From Rhizobium sp. GN54 (GTDB lineage: Bacteria; Pseudomonadota; Alphaproteobacteria; Rhizobiales; Rhizobiaceae): DNA of 64,000 bases. Position 1 is the stretch's first letter. The number at the start of each line of letters is the position of its first letter. Shown here one piece after another: positions 43,311 through 52,169 of this stretch. The stretch covers positions 1-64,000 of the forward strand of contig NZ_JAJNCZ010000016.1 of NCBI RefSeq assembly GCF_021026345.1, in the 5' to 3' direction. Under the pieces are notes generated by a model. That model was not told the DNA's origin, did no database searches, and worked only from the letters and a program-made list of their open reading frames with translations. The position numbers and the translations under genes are program-made.

Positions 43311-44306
43311 TCAACCGCCGCGGATTGATGACCTCCAAACCAGTTCGGCGTGCAGCTTCACGCGCTCGTTCAGATCTTGCCCTTGTGAAAGCCACATGAC
43401 GGCTGTCCGCGCAATTTCATCCACCGGCTGAGCGAAAGTTGTAAGATCGTAAGATGCCCAGGAGGCCTGTTCGATGTCGTCGAAGCCGGCGACGCAGAGT
43501 TGGTCGGGGATCGAGATCGAGAACTGCTGGCGGGCCGCATCCATGAAGCCACAGGCGATGAGGTCCGTGGCGCAGAAGACCGCGTCAGGACGATGCGGCA
43601 AAGTCAGCAGGCGTTGCGCCAGCACGCGACCGGCTTCATAGCCGGTATGACCGTAGCGTGCGACGGTGACCTCCAGCTGCATCTCCATCGCAGCGGCGAT
43701 GAAGCCGCTTTCCCGCGCCATCAAGCTCGGCGTGCCAGCTTCGGAATTGGCAAAGGCGAGGTTCCGGCAGCCGGCGCGGACGAAAGCAGTCAGGACGCGC
43801 CGGGCAGCTTCTGCGTCATCGAGATTGATCCGAAGCGGCCCTTCCTGGTCGTCATCCCTGTTGATCAGCACAAGCCTCTGGCCGCTCTTGAGGCAGAGCT
43901 GGGCGATGCGTTTGTCAGGCAGTCCCGAGAGGATGATCGACGCATCCGCTCGGTATCGGATCGCCTGGCGCAGCGCGAGATCCACGCTGCCATCCGAGCG
44001 GTCGGTGTTGATCAGCATGGCAATCTTGCCGGAAAGTTGCAATTGCTGGGTGATCGCCCGGATCAGGGCCGAGCGGTAGGGCGTGCCGATCTCGGAAACG
44101 ATCAGGCAGACAATACCGCTCTCATTGCGCATGAGCCCGCGTGCGAGGTGGTTGACGTGATATCCAAGACTCTCTGCGGCTTCGAGCACTTTGCGCCTCG
44201 TCTCCGCAGAAACGCTGGCACCTTGCGTGAACGTCCTGGAAACTGCAGACCGTGAGACGCCGGCCCGCTCGGCTACCTCCTGCGCGCTGACAAATACCTT
44301 GCTCAT
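43311..44306 (-). CDS. LacI-family transcriptional regulator
   Basis: A 331-residue LacI/GalR protein from the ATG at 44306. The DNA-binding part is VSAQEVAERAGVSRSAVSRTFTQGASVSAETRRKVLEAAESLGYHVN (residues 5-51), followed by the hinge LARGLMRNESG and a periplasmic-binding-like effector domain (DAVFCATDLIACGFMDAARQ near 255). It is divergent from the ABC importer operon across 197 bp that contain two large palindromes, so it most likely represses that operon and itself. Confidence 0.92.
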   Translation of the reverse strand: MSKVFVSAQEVAERAGVSRSAVSRTFTQGASVSAETRRKVLEAAESLGYHVNHLARGLMRNESGIVCLIVSEIGTPYRSALIRAITQQLQLSGKIAMLINTDRSDGSVDLALRQAIRYRADASIILSGLPDKRIAQLCLKSGQRLVLINRDDDQEGPLRINLDDAEAARRVLTAFVRAGCRNLAFANSEAGTPSLMARESGFIAAAMEMQLEVTVARYGHTGYEAGRVLAQRLLTLPHRPDAVFCATDLIACGFMDAARQQFSISIPDQLCVAGFDDIEQASWASYDLTTFAQPVDEIARTAVMWLSQGQDLNERVKLHAELVWRSSIRGG

Positions 44307-44339
44307 GGGTCCCTCGTAGCCAGTGGATTGCACGCCTTC

Positions 44340-44365
44340 TTGCACAGTATTGCAATGCTGTGCAA
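44340..44365. promoter_or_regulatory. Predicted LacI operator 1
   Basis: A 26-bp near-perfect palindrome has arms TTGCACAG and CTGTGCAA around a symmetric ATTGCAAT core; 24 of 26 positions are symmetric. It lies 34 bp before the lacI-type start, in the divergent region. Confidence 0.65.
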
Positions 44366-44435
44366 TCCAGTTCAGTCAATTCTTCTATTCGAATTACTGG
44401 CCTACTGTTGACAACCTCTTTTTTTGTATGCGAGC

Positions 44436-44455
44436 CTTTGCACACGCTTGCAAAG
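44436..44455. promoter_or_regulatory. Predicted LacI operator 2
   Basis: CTTTGCA-CACGCT-TGCAAAG is a 7-bp perfect inverted repeat with 6-bp spacer, sharing the TTGCA/TGCAA half-sites of operator 1. It lies 49 bp before the substrate-binding-protein start. TTGACA at 44408-44413 may be a -35 element of the ABC operon. Confidence 0.6.
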
Positions 44456-44503
44456 CGAGCGGCATGGAGGATGTCGCACGGACCATGATTTGAGGAGGGT
44501 ATC

Positions 44504-45532
44504 ATGAAATCTATCAATTGGGTCGCCGCAGGGCTGGCGGCGGGTACGTCGCTTCTGGCTCACTCTAGTCAGGCAGCGGGCGATCTGAACCTAATCTGCT
44601 CGGCTGACGTCGTCATTTGCGAGCAGATGAAGAACAGTTTCGAGAAGGAGCACGACATAAAGGTCAACATGGTGCGCCTGTCTTCCGGCGAGACCTATGC
44701 CAAGGTCCGCGCCGAGGCCCGCAATCCGAAGACCGATATCTGGTGGGCCGGCACGGGCGACCCGCATATGCAGGCCGCAGCCGAGAACCTGACACAGGAG
44801 TATAGATCGCCCATGCTGGGCGAACTCAACGACTGGGCCGTACGCCAGGCCGAAAGCTCGGGTTACAAAACGGTCGGCGTCTATGCCGGGGCGCTCGGCT
44901 GGGGCTTCAATACCGACATCTTCAAGCAGAAGAATCTGAAGGAGCCGAAGTGCTGGGACGATCTGCTCGACGTCTCCCTCAAGGGCGAAATCCAGATCGC
45001 CAACCCGAATTCCTCGGGCACTGCCTACACGGCTCTCGCAACGCTCGTGCAGATCATGGGCGAGGATAAAGCGTTCGAATACCTCAACAAGCTTAACGCC
45101 AACGTTTCCCAATACACCAAGTCCGGCTCGGCGCCGGTAAAGGCCGCCGCCCGGGGCGAAACCGCGCTCGGCATCGTCTTCATGCATGATGCTGTTGCCC
45201 AGAAGGTCGAAGGCTTCCCGGTGACCGTCGGCGCCCCCTGCGAGGGCACGGGCTACGAGATCGGCTCGATGTCGATCATCAAGGGCGCCAAAAACCTTGA
45301 GAACGCCGAGATCTGGTATGATTGGGCACTCAAGGCAGACGTGCAGTCACACATGAAGGATGCGAAGTCCTTCCAGCTTCCCTCCAACAAGAATGCCGAG
45401 ATCCCAAAGGAGTCGCCCAAGTTCGAAGACATCAAGCTCATCGACTACGACTTCGAGACTTTTGGCGATCCGGCGAAGCGCAAGGCCCTACTTGAGCGGT
45501 GGGATTCTGAAATTGGCGCAAACGCCAACTGA
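44504..45532 (+). CDS. ABC transporter substrate-binding protein, AfuA/FbpA type
   Basis: A 342-residue precursor with Sec signal peptide (residues 1-25, ending SSQAAG), behind GAGGAGGG. The fold is that of iron/thiamine/sugar-phosphate binding proteins: LNLICSADVVICEQMKNSFEKEHDIKVNMVRLSSGETYAKVRAEARNP near the N terminus, DIWWAGTGDPHMQAA near 80, NPNSSGTAYTALATLVQIMG near 170. The tyrosine pair that binds iron in FbpA is not obvious, and a phosphatase gene ends the operon, so a phosphorylated organic ligand is more likely than iron (inference). First gene of a LacI-controlled operon. Confidence 0.85.
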   Translation: MKSINWVAAGLAAGTSLLAHSSQAAGDLNLICSADVVICEQMKNSFEKEHDIKVNMVRLSSGETYAKVRAEARNPKTDIWWAGTGDPHMQAAAENLTQEYRSPMLGELNDWAVRQAESSGYKTVGVYAGALGWGFNTDIFKQKNLKEPKCWDDLLDVSLKGEIQIANPNSSGTAYTALATLVQIMGEDKAFEYLNKLNANVSQYTKSGSAPVKAAARGETALGIVFMHDAVAQKVEGFPVTVGAPCEGTGYEIGSMSIIKGAKNLENAEIWYDWALKADVQSHMKDAKSFQLPSNKNAEIPKESPKFEDIKLIDYDFETFGDPAKRKALLERWDSEIGANAN

Positions 45533-45538
45533 GCCTGT

Positions 45539-45569
45539 ACCGGGCCGTGCGGTTCCCCGCGGGCCCGGT
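45539..45569 (+). terminator. Hairpin with T-tract after the AfuA-like binding-protein gene
   Basis: ACCGGGCC pairs with GGCCCGGT, with an inner GCGG/CCGC stem, followed by TTTTCTCTT. It lies between the binding-protein and permease genes of one operon, so it probably acts as a partial terminator that favours binding-protein expression. Confidence 0.75.
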
Positions 45570-45595
45570 TTTCTCTTGATTGACCGAGGCTGGAC

Positions 45596-47821
45596 ATGGA
45601 CAATAGCAGACGGCGGGTGACGATCGTGCTCGCGCTCGGTGTTGCCGCCTTCCTCCTCCTGCCATGGTATCGCATCGACAGTGGCTTCTTCGCCCTGGAT
45701 TGGCTAGCCGGTTTTCCGGGAGACGCCGCCAGTGCGCCTGGCATCCTGCAGATCTTTTCATATGACCGCTGGTGGCTGGGGATCGCAGTGCTGATGATGC
45801 TGGCGGGTATGGGCGCGCGCTACATCGATGACCCTATGCGCCGCGGCACGTTGTTCGCCTGGATCGGCGCCGTGGGCGTCATCTTCCTTGCCCTCCAGGG
45901 GCTCGCAATTGGTTTTTCCGGCTGGACCTGGACGATCGGCGAGGGCCTGTTCGGCCCGCTTCAGGAAGGCCAGCCCTCCATGGGTGCCGGAGCGGTCATC
46001 ATGGCGCTTGGTTTCGTCCTCCTCTTCGCGTTCGGATTTGCGGATCGCGGCGCAATGCGCGGCGATGCCTTCATTGTCGCCTCGATCACGATGCTGGTCT
46101 TCCTCGTGGTGATCTTCGTCTTCTATCCGATTGGCAGCATGTTCGTCGGTGCCTTTCAGGATTTCGACGGCTCCTTCAATTCCGAGGGGTTCGCCAAGAA
46201 CATCGTCGACCCTTCGATCTGGAGCCTCGATTGCATCGTTGGCGGAAACCGCTGCGGCGTCGCCTGGCGTACGCTGTTTCTGGCGATCCTGACCGCCACC
46301 GGCTCAACTGTAATGGGGCTCGCCTTCGCGCTGCTCGCCACTCGCACCCGCTTTCCCTTCAAAAAGGGGTTGCGACTGCTGACTGTGCTGCCGATCATCA
46401 CGCCGCCTTTCGTCGTCGGCCTCGCACTCATCCTGCTCTTCGGCCGCTCGGGCGTCGTGACGCAAACGCTATCTTCCGTCTTCGGCATCGAGCCCGGCCG
46501 ATGGCTCTATGGTCTCACCGGCATCTGGATCGCGCAGGTTCTCTCCTTCACACCGATCTCGTTCCTCGTTCTGATCGGTGTTGTCGAGGGCGTCAGCCCC
46601 TCAATGGAAGAGGCGTCGCAGACATTGCGCGCTGACCGCTGGCGCACCTTCTGGCACGTATCCCTACCCTTGATGAAGCCCGGCCTTGCCAATGCATTCT
46701 TGATCGCCTTCATCGAAAGCATGGCCGACTTCGGCAACCCCATGGTGCTCGGCGGTAGCCACGGCGTCTTGTCGACGGACATATTCTTCGCGGTGGTGGG
46801 TTCGCAGAACGATCCGACACGGGCAGCGGTTCTAGCCATGATCCTTCTGGTATTCACGCTCTCCGCCTTCCTTGCCCAGCGCCTCTGGCTTTCGGGTAAG
46901 AACTTCGCCACGGTGACCGGCAAGGGCGATTCCGGCCAGCACGCGGCGCTGCCGAAGCCCATCTCGATCGCCGTCCATGCGCTGGTGATTCCGTGGATGA
47001 TCTTCACCGTCGTCGTTTATTGCATGATCCTGTTCGGCGGCTTCGTGAAGACCTGGGGCCTCGACAACTCCCTGACGTTCGCCCACTACGTCAAGGCCTT
47101 CTCCATAAGCTTCGAGGCGGATGGCGTGGCCTGGACAGGCGTCGCCTGGAACTCCTTCTGGACCACGATGGAGATTGCGCTTGTCTCTGCACCGCTCACC
47201 GCCGCTGTCGGCCTGCTCACAGCTTATCTCATTGTGCGGCAGAAATTCGCGGGCCGTGAGCTCTTCGAATTCGCGCTGATGATGAGCTTCGCCATCCCTG
47301 GCACTGTCATCGGCATCAGCTACATCATGGCGTTCAACCTGCCGCCGCTGGAAATGACGGGCACGGCCGCGATCCTGGTCGCCTGCTTCGTCTTCCGCAA
47401 CATGCCAGTTGGCGTACGCGGCGGCGTGGCAGCGATGAGCCAGCTCGATAAAAGTCTCGATGAGGCATCGCTGACGCTCCGCGCCGACAGCTTCAGGACG
47501 ATCCGCAAGGTGGTACTTCCGCTGCTCAGGCCCGCGATCAATGCGGCACTGGTCTATTCCTTCGTGCGTGCCATCACCTCGATCAGCGCGGTCATCTTTC
47601 TGGTCAGCGCCGAATACAACATGGCAACGTCCTACATTGTCGGCCTTGTCGAGAACGGCGAGTACGGAGTGGCGATTGCCTATTCCTCAACCCTCATCGT
47701 CGTGATGGTCGCCATCATCACGGGCTTCCAGTATCTCGTCGGTGAACGGCGATTGCGGCGCGAGAACCGTGTCGCTGGCTCGCACGCCCGCCTCCCCATT
47801 CCCCAGGAGAAAACCGCATGA
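45596..47821 (+). CDS. ABC transporter permease with two fused permease domains, AfuB/FbpB type
   Basis: A 741-residue protein. The first ~165 residues add four or five membrane segments not found in short FbpB proteins. Two binding-protein-dependent permease domains follow, at about residues 215-430 and 520-720. Each carries an EAA loop: EGVSPSMEEASQTLRADRWRTFWHVSLPLMKPGL and SQLDKSLDEASLTLRADSFRTIRKVVLPLLRPAI. The fused arrangement matches iron/sugar-phosphate importers. Its stop overlaps the ATPase start as ATGA. Confidence 0.9.
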   Translation: MDNSRRRVTIVLALGVAAFLLLPWYRIDSGFFALDWLAGFPGDAASAPGILQIFSYDRWWLGIAVLMMLAGMGARYIDDPMRRGTLFAWIGAVGVIFLALQGLAIGFSGWTWTIGEGLFGPLQEGQPSMGAGAVIMALGFVLLFAFGFADRGAMRGDAFIVASITMLVFLVVIFVFYPIGSMFVGAFQDFDGSFNSEGFAKNIVDPSIWSLDCIVGGNRCGVAWRTLFLAILTATGSTVMGLAFALLATRTRFPFKKGLRLLTVLPIITPPFVVGLALILLFGRSGVVTQTLSSVFGIEPGRWLYGLTGIWIAQVLSFTPISFLVLIGVVEGVSPSMEEASQTLRADRWRTFWHVSLPLMKPGLANAFLIAFIESMADFGNPMVLGGSHGVLSTDIFFAVVGSQNDPTRAAVLAMILLVFTLSAFLAQRLWLSGKNFATVTGKGDSGQHAALPKPISIAVHALVIPWMIFTVVVYCMILFGGFVKTWGLDNSLTFAHYVKAFSISFEADGVAWTGVAWNSFWTTMEIALVSAPLTAAVGLLTAYLIVRQKFAGRELFEFALMMSFAIPGTVIGISYIMAFNLPPLEMTGTAAILVACFVFRNMPVGVRGGVAAMSQLDKSLDEASLTLRADSFRTIRKVVLPLLRPAINAALVYSFVRAITSISAVIFLVSAEYNMATSYIVGLVENGEYGVAIAYSSTLIVVMVAIITGFQYLVGERRLRRENRVAGSHARLPIPQEKTA

Positions 47822-48912
47822 AGAGCAATTCGGCCGGTTCGGTGGTCTTCGAGAATGTGTGCAAGACTTTCGGCGCCTTCGTCGCGATCCCGGATCTGTC
47901 ATTCACAATCAGTCCGGGAGAGCTCGTGACACTGCTCGGTCCGTCCGGCTGCGGCAAGACCACGACGCTACGCATGCTGGCCGGGCTCGAACATCCGAGC
48001 GCCGGCCGCATCCTGATCGGAGGCAGGGACGTCACCATGCTGCCCGCCAATGAGCGTGACGTTTCGATGGTGTTCCAGTCCTACGCCCTCTTCCCGCACA
48101 TGAATGCCCTGGACAATGTCGCCTATGGCCTCGAATCCTCGGGCCTGAAGAAGAAAGAGGCACGAGAGCAGGCCGAAGCGGTCCTCGAACTTGTCGGCCT
48201 GGGCGGCTTTGGGCAGCGATTGCCTGCGGAACTCTCGGGCGGCCAGCAGCAGCGCGTGGCGGTCGCACGCGCCCTCGCCCTCGAGCCCCAAGTGCTGCTG
48301 CTCGACGAGCCGCTTTCCAATCTCGATGCCCGCCTTCGCCGCCGAGTACGGACCGAGATCCGCGAACTGCAGCAGCGGCTCGGCTTCACCGCCGTCTATG
48401 TGACCCACGACCAGGACGAGGCGCTTGCCGTCTCCGACAGGGTGGTGATCATGAAAGACGGCGAGATTGCCCAGGCGGGCTCGCCCCGCGAGCTCTACGA
48501 GGCCCCCGCATCCGCCTTCATCGCCGACTTCATGGGCGAGGCGAATGTCGTCGATTGCGAGGTATTGACCTCCGAGGGCGATCGGGCCCGGATTCGCATC
48601 GGCGCTCTGGAACATTTCATCCCGGCCAGGGGTGCACGACCCGGCCCTGCCCGCCTTGCCGTCCGCCCCAACGCCGTTACCCTCGAACCCGCCTCCGAAG
48701 CAGCGCTTTCCGGGACCATCACCCATTCCGCCTATCTTGGCGATCATGTGGAATACGAGGTGAAGACAGCGGCCGGCACCTTCTTCGTCGTGGATCCCGC
48801 CGTGGACCGCTCGCTGGAAACAGCCTCCAGCGTCGCCGTCGGTTTCCGGGATCGGGGCATAGCCCTCATACAGCCTGACCTCAATGAACCCGGATTTTCC
48901 TATGGCATTTGA
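47818..48912 (+). CDS. ABC transporter ATP-binding protein, AfuC/FbpC type
   Basis: A 364-residue ATPase: Walker A GPSGCGKTT (residue 42 on), Q-loop FQSYALFPHM, signature LSGGQQQRVAVARALALEPQ, Walker B VLLLDEPLSNLD and switch His in YVTHDQDEALAVSD. Residues 245-364 form the C-terminal OB (TOBE) domain typical of importers regulated in the cytoplasm. It energises the adjacent permease. Its 3' end overlaps the phosphatase gene by about 29 bp. Confidence 0.93.
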   Translation: MKSNSAGSVVFENVCKTFGAFVAIPDLSFTISPGELVTLLGPSGCGKTTTLRMLAGLEHPSAGRILIGGRDVTMLPANERDVSMVFQSYALFPHMNALDNVAYGLESSGLKKKEAREQAEAVLELVGLGGFGQRLPAELSGGQQQRVAVARALALEPQVLLLDEPLSNLDARLRRRVRTEIRELQQRLGFTAVYVTHDQDEALAVSDRVVIMKDGEIAQAGSPRELYEAPASAFIADFMGEANVVDCEVLTSEGDRARIRIGALEHFIPARGARPGPARLAVRPNAVTLEPASEAALSGTITHSAYLGDHVEYEVKTAAGTFFVVDPAVDRSLETASSVAVGFRDRGIALIQPDLNEPGFSYGI

Positions 48913-49702
48913 CACCGCAACCGATATCGACCCTCGTTTCATGCTTGCCTGCGCCATGGCCGAGGAGGCGGGCGCGCTTGCGCTCGACTATTTCAACCGT
49001 CGCGAAACACTGGTGATCGAACAGAAGCGCGATCCACAGGACGTGGTCTCGGTTGCTGACCGGGAGGTCGAGAACCTGATCCGGAAACGCGTCGCGGAGA
49101 AGTTTCCCGAGGACGGCTTTCTCGGCGAGGAATACGGTCTGCAGCCAGGCACTTCAGGGCTCATCTGGGTGGTGGACCCAATTGACGGCACCAGTCCGTT
49201 CGTCAACGGCATGCCAAACTGGTGCGTTTCGATTGCGCTGCTCAAGGATAACGAACCAATCATCGGCGTCATAGCTGCGCCCTGTCACCAGGAAGTCTAT
49301 GCGGCCGCTGCCGGCCGCGGCGCGACGCTGAACGGAAAGCCGCTCCTGCTCGACGGGTCCCGCAACATCCGCAACGCGGTGACAGGCATCGGCGCCAACA
49401 ATTACGTAGCCCCGCAGGTCGTCGCAAAGATGGTTGAGGATCTCCTCTCCGCCGGCGGAAATTTCATCCGTAACGGGTCGGGCGCGTTAATGCTGGCCTA
49501 TGTCGCTGCCGGTCGCTTGGTTGGTTACTATGAGCCTTATATGCACGCCTGGGACTGCCTTGCCGGCTATTGCCTCGTGAAGGAAGCGGGCGGTTGGTAT
49601 CATCAATTCCCGACTTCGGGCGACCGGCTGACGAAAGGTGCGCCCGTTCTTGCGACGGCGCCTGGTGCAAAGGACGACCTACGACGCGTCGCGGGGCTAT
49701 AG
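48884..49702 (+). CDS. Inositol-monophosphatase-family phosphatase
   Basis: A 272-residue Mg-dependent, Li-sensitive-type phosphatase (an alternative start lies at 48902; neither has a strong ribosome site, in keeping with coupling to the overlapping ATPase gene). The metal site is complete: FLGEEYG (Glu), WVVDPIDGTSPFVNGMPNW (Asp-Pro-Ile-Asp-Gly-Thr) and HAWDCLAGYCLVKEAGG. There is no signal peptide, so it works in the cytoplasm. Members hydrolyse inositol phosphates, histidinol phosphate, fructose bisphosphate or nucleotides. As last gene of the ABC operon it would dephosphorylate the imported compound. Confidence 0.88.
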   Translation: MNPDFPMAFDTATDIDPRFMLACAMAEEAGALALDYFNRRETLVIEQKRDPQDVVSVADREVENLIRKRVAEKFPEDGFLGEEYGLQPGTSGLIWVVDPIDGTSPFVNGMPNWCVSIALLKDNEPIIGVIAAPCHQEVYAAAAGRGATLNGKPLLLDGSRNIRNAVTGIGANNYVAPQVVAKMVEDLLSAGGNFIRNGSGALMLAYVAAGRLVGYYEPYMHAWDCLAGYCLVKEAGGWYHQFPTSGDRLTKGAPVLATAPGAKDDLRRVAGL

Positions 49703-49859
49703 ATCAAGCATTGGAGCGAACAGAAGGCGCGAGGCGGACCAACTGCTTCCAGGTTGTTGATTGCCACTGAGAACTGATGGAGTGGATGCCCCCTTCCGAC
49801 GGCATCGCAATGTGCCAGAGTGATGTTCGCAAGAACGTCCCTTAGAGGAGAGAGCATTC

Positions 49860-49961
49860 ATGAGGGAAGTTGGTATTGTTGGCCTGGACCTAGCAAAGCG
49901 GGTGTTTCAGGTTCATGCGGCCGGAAGCGATGGCGGCGTTCGCAAAGCACCGCCCGCCTGA
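49860..49961 (+). pseudogene. N-terminal fragment of an IS110-family transposase
   Basis: A 33-codon fragment behind AGGAGAG starts MREVGIVGLDLAKRVFQVHA, the conserved DEDD-transposase N terminus with its first Asp in GLDLAK, and ends in a stop after KAPPA. Bases from about 49765 (GGATGCCCCCTTCCGACGGC) look like the left flank of such an element. The rest is lost. Confidence 0.75.
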
Positions 49962-49970
49962 TGTCCTAGG

Positions 49971-50336
49971 TGTTTGATCCCGGAGTTTGATGGTGCAATT
50001 TTATCCATTGAATGGAGGGATGCACTATGGGCCAGGTTTTGCACGGATGCGCCACAACGACAGAGGCAATCCGTCGAGCAATACAAAATAGTGAAGAGAG
50101 CCTGAGAGCGCTTTCGAAGCGCTATGGGATCAACGAAAAGACGGTCGCCAAATGGAGGAAGCGAACCTCGGCTGCTGATCTACCGACCGGTCCAAGGGAA
50201 CCGAAGTCCACGGTTCTATCCGGCGAGGACGAGGCGATTATCGTCGCTTTTCGCCGGCATACCCTGTTGCCGCTCGACGACTGTCTCTACAGCTTGCAAG
50301 CGACGATTCCGCGACGATGATGCAAAGAGCGACTAG
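49971..50336 (+). mobile_element. Left-end fragment of an IS481-like element
   Basis: The fragment starts near TGTTTGATCCCGGAG, a probable terminal repeat, and runs into a truncated transposase (50027-50320). It directly abuts the IS110 fragment on the left and the dld gene on the right. Confidence 0.6.
50027..50320 (+). pseudogene. Truncated IS481-family transposase (N-terminal helix-turn-helix part)
   Basis: Ninety-seven codons from MGQVLHGCATTTEAIRRAIQ. The helix-turn-helix ALSKRYGINEKTVAKWRKR and the block RHTLLPLDDCLYSLQATIP are typical of IS481 transposases. The catalytic core is missing because the frame ends just after ATIP. An in-frame ATG also lies at 50012. Non-functional. Confidence 0.8.
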
Positions 50337-50339
50337 GTC

Positions 50340-52079
50340 TCAGCGCTTTGTAGAGGTAACGTTGACGCCGGCTTTGGCGGCTGCATGAGAGCCGGGCTCC
50401 ATCCAGTCGAGGTTGAGCGATGTCTTGCCAATACCAGGATTGAAGGAATTGGTAGGATCGAGCTCCTTATAGAAAGCCCTCAGGCTGTCGGCCGCTTCGT
50501 ACTGATGGCCGACATTGTGCTCTGCCGGATATTCCGCCCCGCGTGCCTTCAGCAGGGACAGGATTTCCTCCTTCACCGCATCGCAGTCCTCGCCCTTCCT
50601 GACCAAATATTCCTGATGCAGGACGTGGCAGAAGAAATGGCCGCAATACATGGTGAAGTCGATCTTTCGGCTGATCTCGTCCGGCAGCTTTTCGAACCAG
50701 TCGAACGTATTGCGCGGCAGGGCGATATCCAGCGCCACGATGTCCTCCACCGTCTTGCGATGGACAGCGCGATACCGCACGATCGAGCCACCGACGGCGA
50801 AGCGGTTGAGGAATGCCGCCTGCCCTTCCTTCTCGTTGCATTCGAAATAGTCGCCCTGCGCAGACGGGAAGCGAGCCCTCAGATAGGCGCGTGCCTCCTC
50901 TATGCCGTCATCCCCCATTTTCAGGAGCAAGTGGTGTTCGTATCGGTCGCGGAAGGCATTCAGCCGTTGCGGCAGATGGTTCGGCCAAAGCTTCATCAAG
51001 CCTTGCAGCAGCCGGTCGCTGATCGCGCCGCCAAGGCCGAGTTTCTCGCTAAAGCCGTCGAAGCGGCTCTTGATGGCAAATGCCAGCGGCACGCGGTCGG
51101 TGCCGAAGGCCTGGATGAAGAGGAAAAGGTCCTTTCCGTAGCGACTGCTGGCATCATATGCGCCCCGGTGCATGTACTCGCCGGCGATCGGAAGGTTGTC
51201 GAACTCCCCGAGTATGTCGCGCCGGATGGTCTCCAGTTCTGCCGGATCGTTGCTACCGATATAGAATGTCTGCGTCTTTTCATCTGCGACAAAGGTATCG
51301 AGCCGAAGCGCGAAGACGGCGATCTTGCCGGCCGAGCCCGATGCCTCGTAGAGGCGCCGCGGGTCGGCGTTGTAGCGCGCCGGCGTCGATGCGGAGATAT
51401 CGCGGACGTGGTTGCAATATTCGTGGTCAGACGCGTGCAGATTGGACGACGGCAGAATGTCGGCGTCGGCGATCCTCCCCTCATCCAGCCGGGCAAGGAT
51501 ATCTTCGGGAGCTTCACCAAGCGCGATGCCGAGATTGTTGACGAGCCGGAGTTCGCCATCGGCATCGATCTTTGCATAGAGCGCGAACTGCGTGAATGCC
51601 GGACCGCGGCGGATCAGGGAGCCGCCCGAATTGTTGCAGATGCCGCCGATCACCGAGGCGCCGATGCAGCTGGAACCGATCACGGAGTGAGGCTCGCGCC
51701 CCAGCGGGCGCAAGGCTTTTTCAAGCTGGTTCAGCGTCACGCCCGGATGGGAAACGACCTGCGCCCCATCTCTGACCAGATCGAGACGTCGAAGGCGCAG
51801 CGTGCTGATGATCACCACCGGCCGGTCGTACCCCTCCTCGACGGGTGTCGAGCCGCCGGTCAGGCCGGTATTGGCAGCCTGCACGATGACGACGACCTTT
51901 GCCCGGTGGCATGCCTGCAAAATGCGCCACATCTCCACGAGCGTTCCCGGCTGGATGACCGCCAGCGCATCACCGCCGCCGTAGCGATATCCCTGCCGAA
52001 ATCGTCGGGTCTCCGTTTCGCCGGTCAGCACGTTGCGGCGACCGACAACGGTGCGAAATTGTTCGAGAAGATCGTTCAT
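50340..52079 (-). CDS. dld: FAD-dependent D-lactate dehydrogenase (quinone), Dld type
   Basis: A 579-residue protein matching the E. coli respiratory D-lactate dehydrogenase in length and order: an FAD-binding PCMH domain (VIVQAANTGLTGGSTPVEEGYDRPVVIIS, residues 63-91; HPGVTLNQLEKALRPLGREPHSVIGSSCIGASVIGGICNNSGGSLIRRGPA), a membrane-binding middle domain and a C-terminal domain (MYCGHFFCHVLHQEYLVRKG; EYPAEHNVGHQYEA). It oxidises D-lactate or another D-2-hydroxyacid to the keto acid and feeds electrons to quinone at the inner membrane. It is the last gene of the sugar ABC operon, 90 bp after the permease, behind a hairpin. Confidence 0.92.
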   Translation of the reverse strand: MNDLLEQFRTVVGRRNVLTGETETRRFRQGYRYGGGDALAVIQPGTLVEMWRILQACHRAKVVVIVQAANTGLTGGSTPVEEGYDRPVVIISTLRLRRLDLVRDGAQVVSHPGVTLNQLEKALRPLGREPHSVIGSSCIGASVIGGICNNSGGSLIRRGPAFTQFALYAKIDADGELRLVNNLGIALGEAPEDILARLDEGRIADADILPSSNLHASDHEYCNHVRDISASTPARYNADPRRLYEASGSAGKIAVFALRLDTFVADEKTQTFYIGSNDPAELETIRRDILGEFDNLPIAGEYMHRGAYDASSRYGKDLFLFIQAFGTDRVPLAFAIKSRFDGFSEKLGLGGAISDRLLQGLMKLWPNHLPQRLNAFRDRYEHHLLLKMGDDGIEEARAYLRARFPSAQGDYFECNEKEGQAAFLNRFAVGGSIVRYRAVHRKTVEDIVALDIALPRNTFDWFEKLPDEISRKIDFTMYCGHFFCHVLHQEYLVRKGEDCDAVKEEILSLLKARGAEYPAEHNVGHQYEAADSLRAFYKELDPTNSFNPGIGKTSLNLDWMEPGSHAAAKAGVNVTSTKR

Positions 52080-52104
52080 CTGCAGGCTTTCACTCTTGAA
52101 ACGG

Positions 52105-52146
52105 ATCGGCCGTCACGCCCTTCGACAAAGGCGGGTGACGGCCGAT
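52105..52146 (-). terminator. Hairpin between the sugar permease and dld
   Basis: ATCGGCCGTCAC and GTGACGGCCGAT form a perfect 12-bp stem extended by an inner GCC/GGC. It lies between the permease stop and the dld start. There is no T-tract. It may reduce read-through into dld or protect the upstream message. Confidence 0.65.
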
Positions 52147-52169
52147 GCGCTGCTTGCCTTGGGAGGATA

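Noticed and set aside
44504-48912. Ferric-iron ABC importer
   Set aside because: Sequence-family annotation would say Fe3+, but a LacI regulator, the operon phosphatase and no clear iron-binding Tyr pair argue for an organic phosphorylated ligand. Kept only as an alternative.
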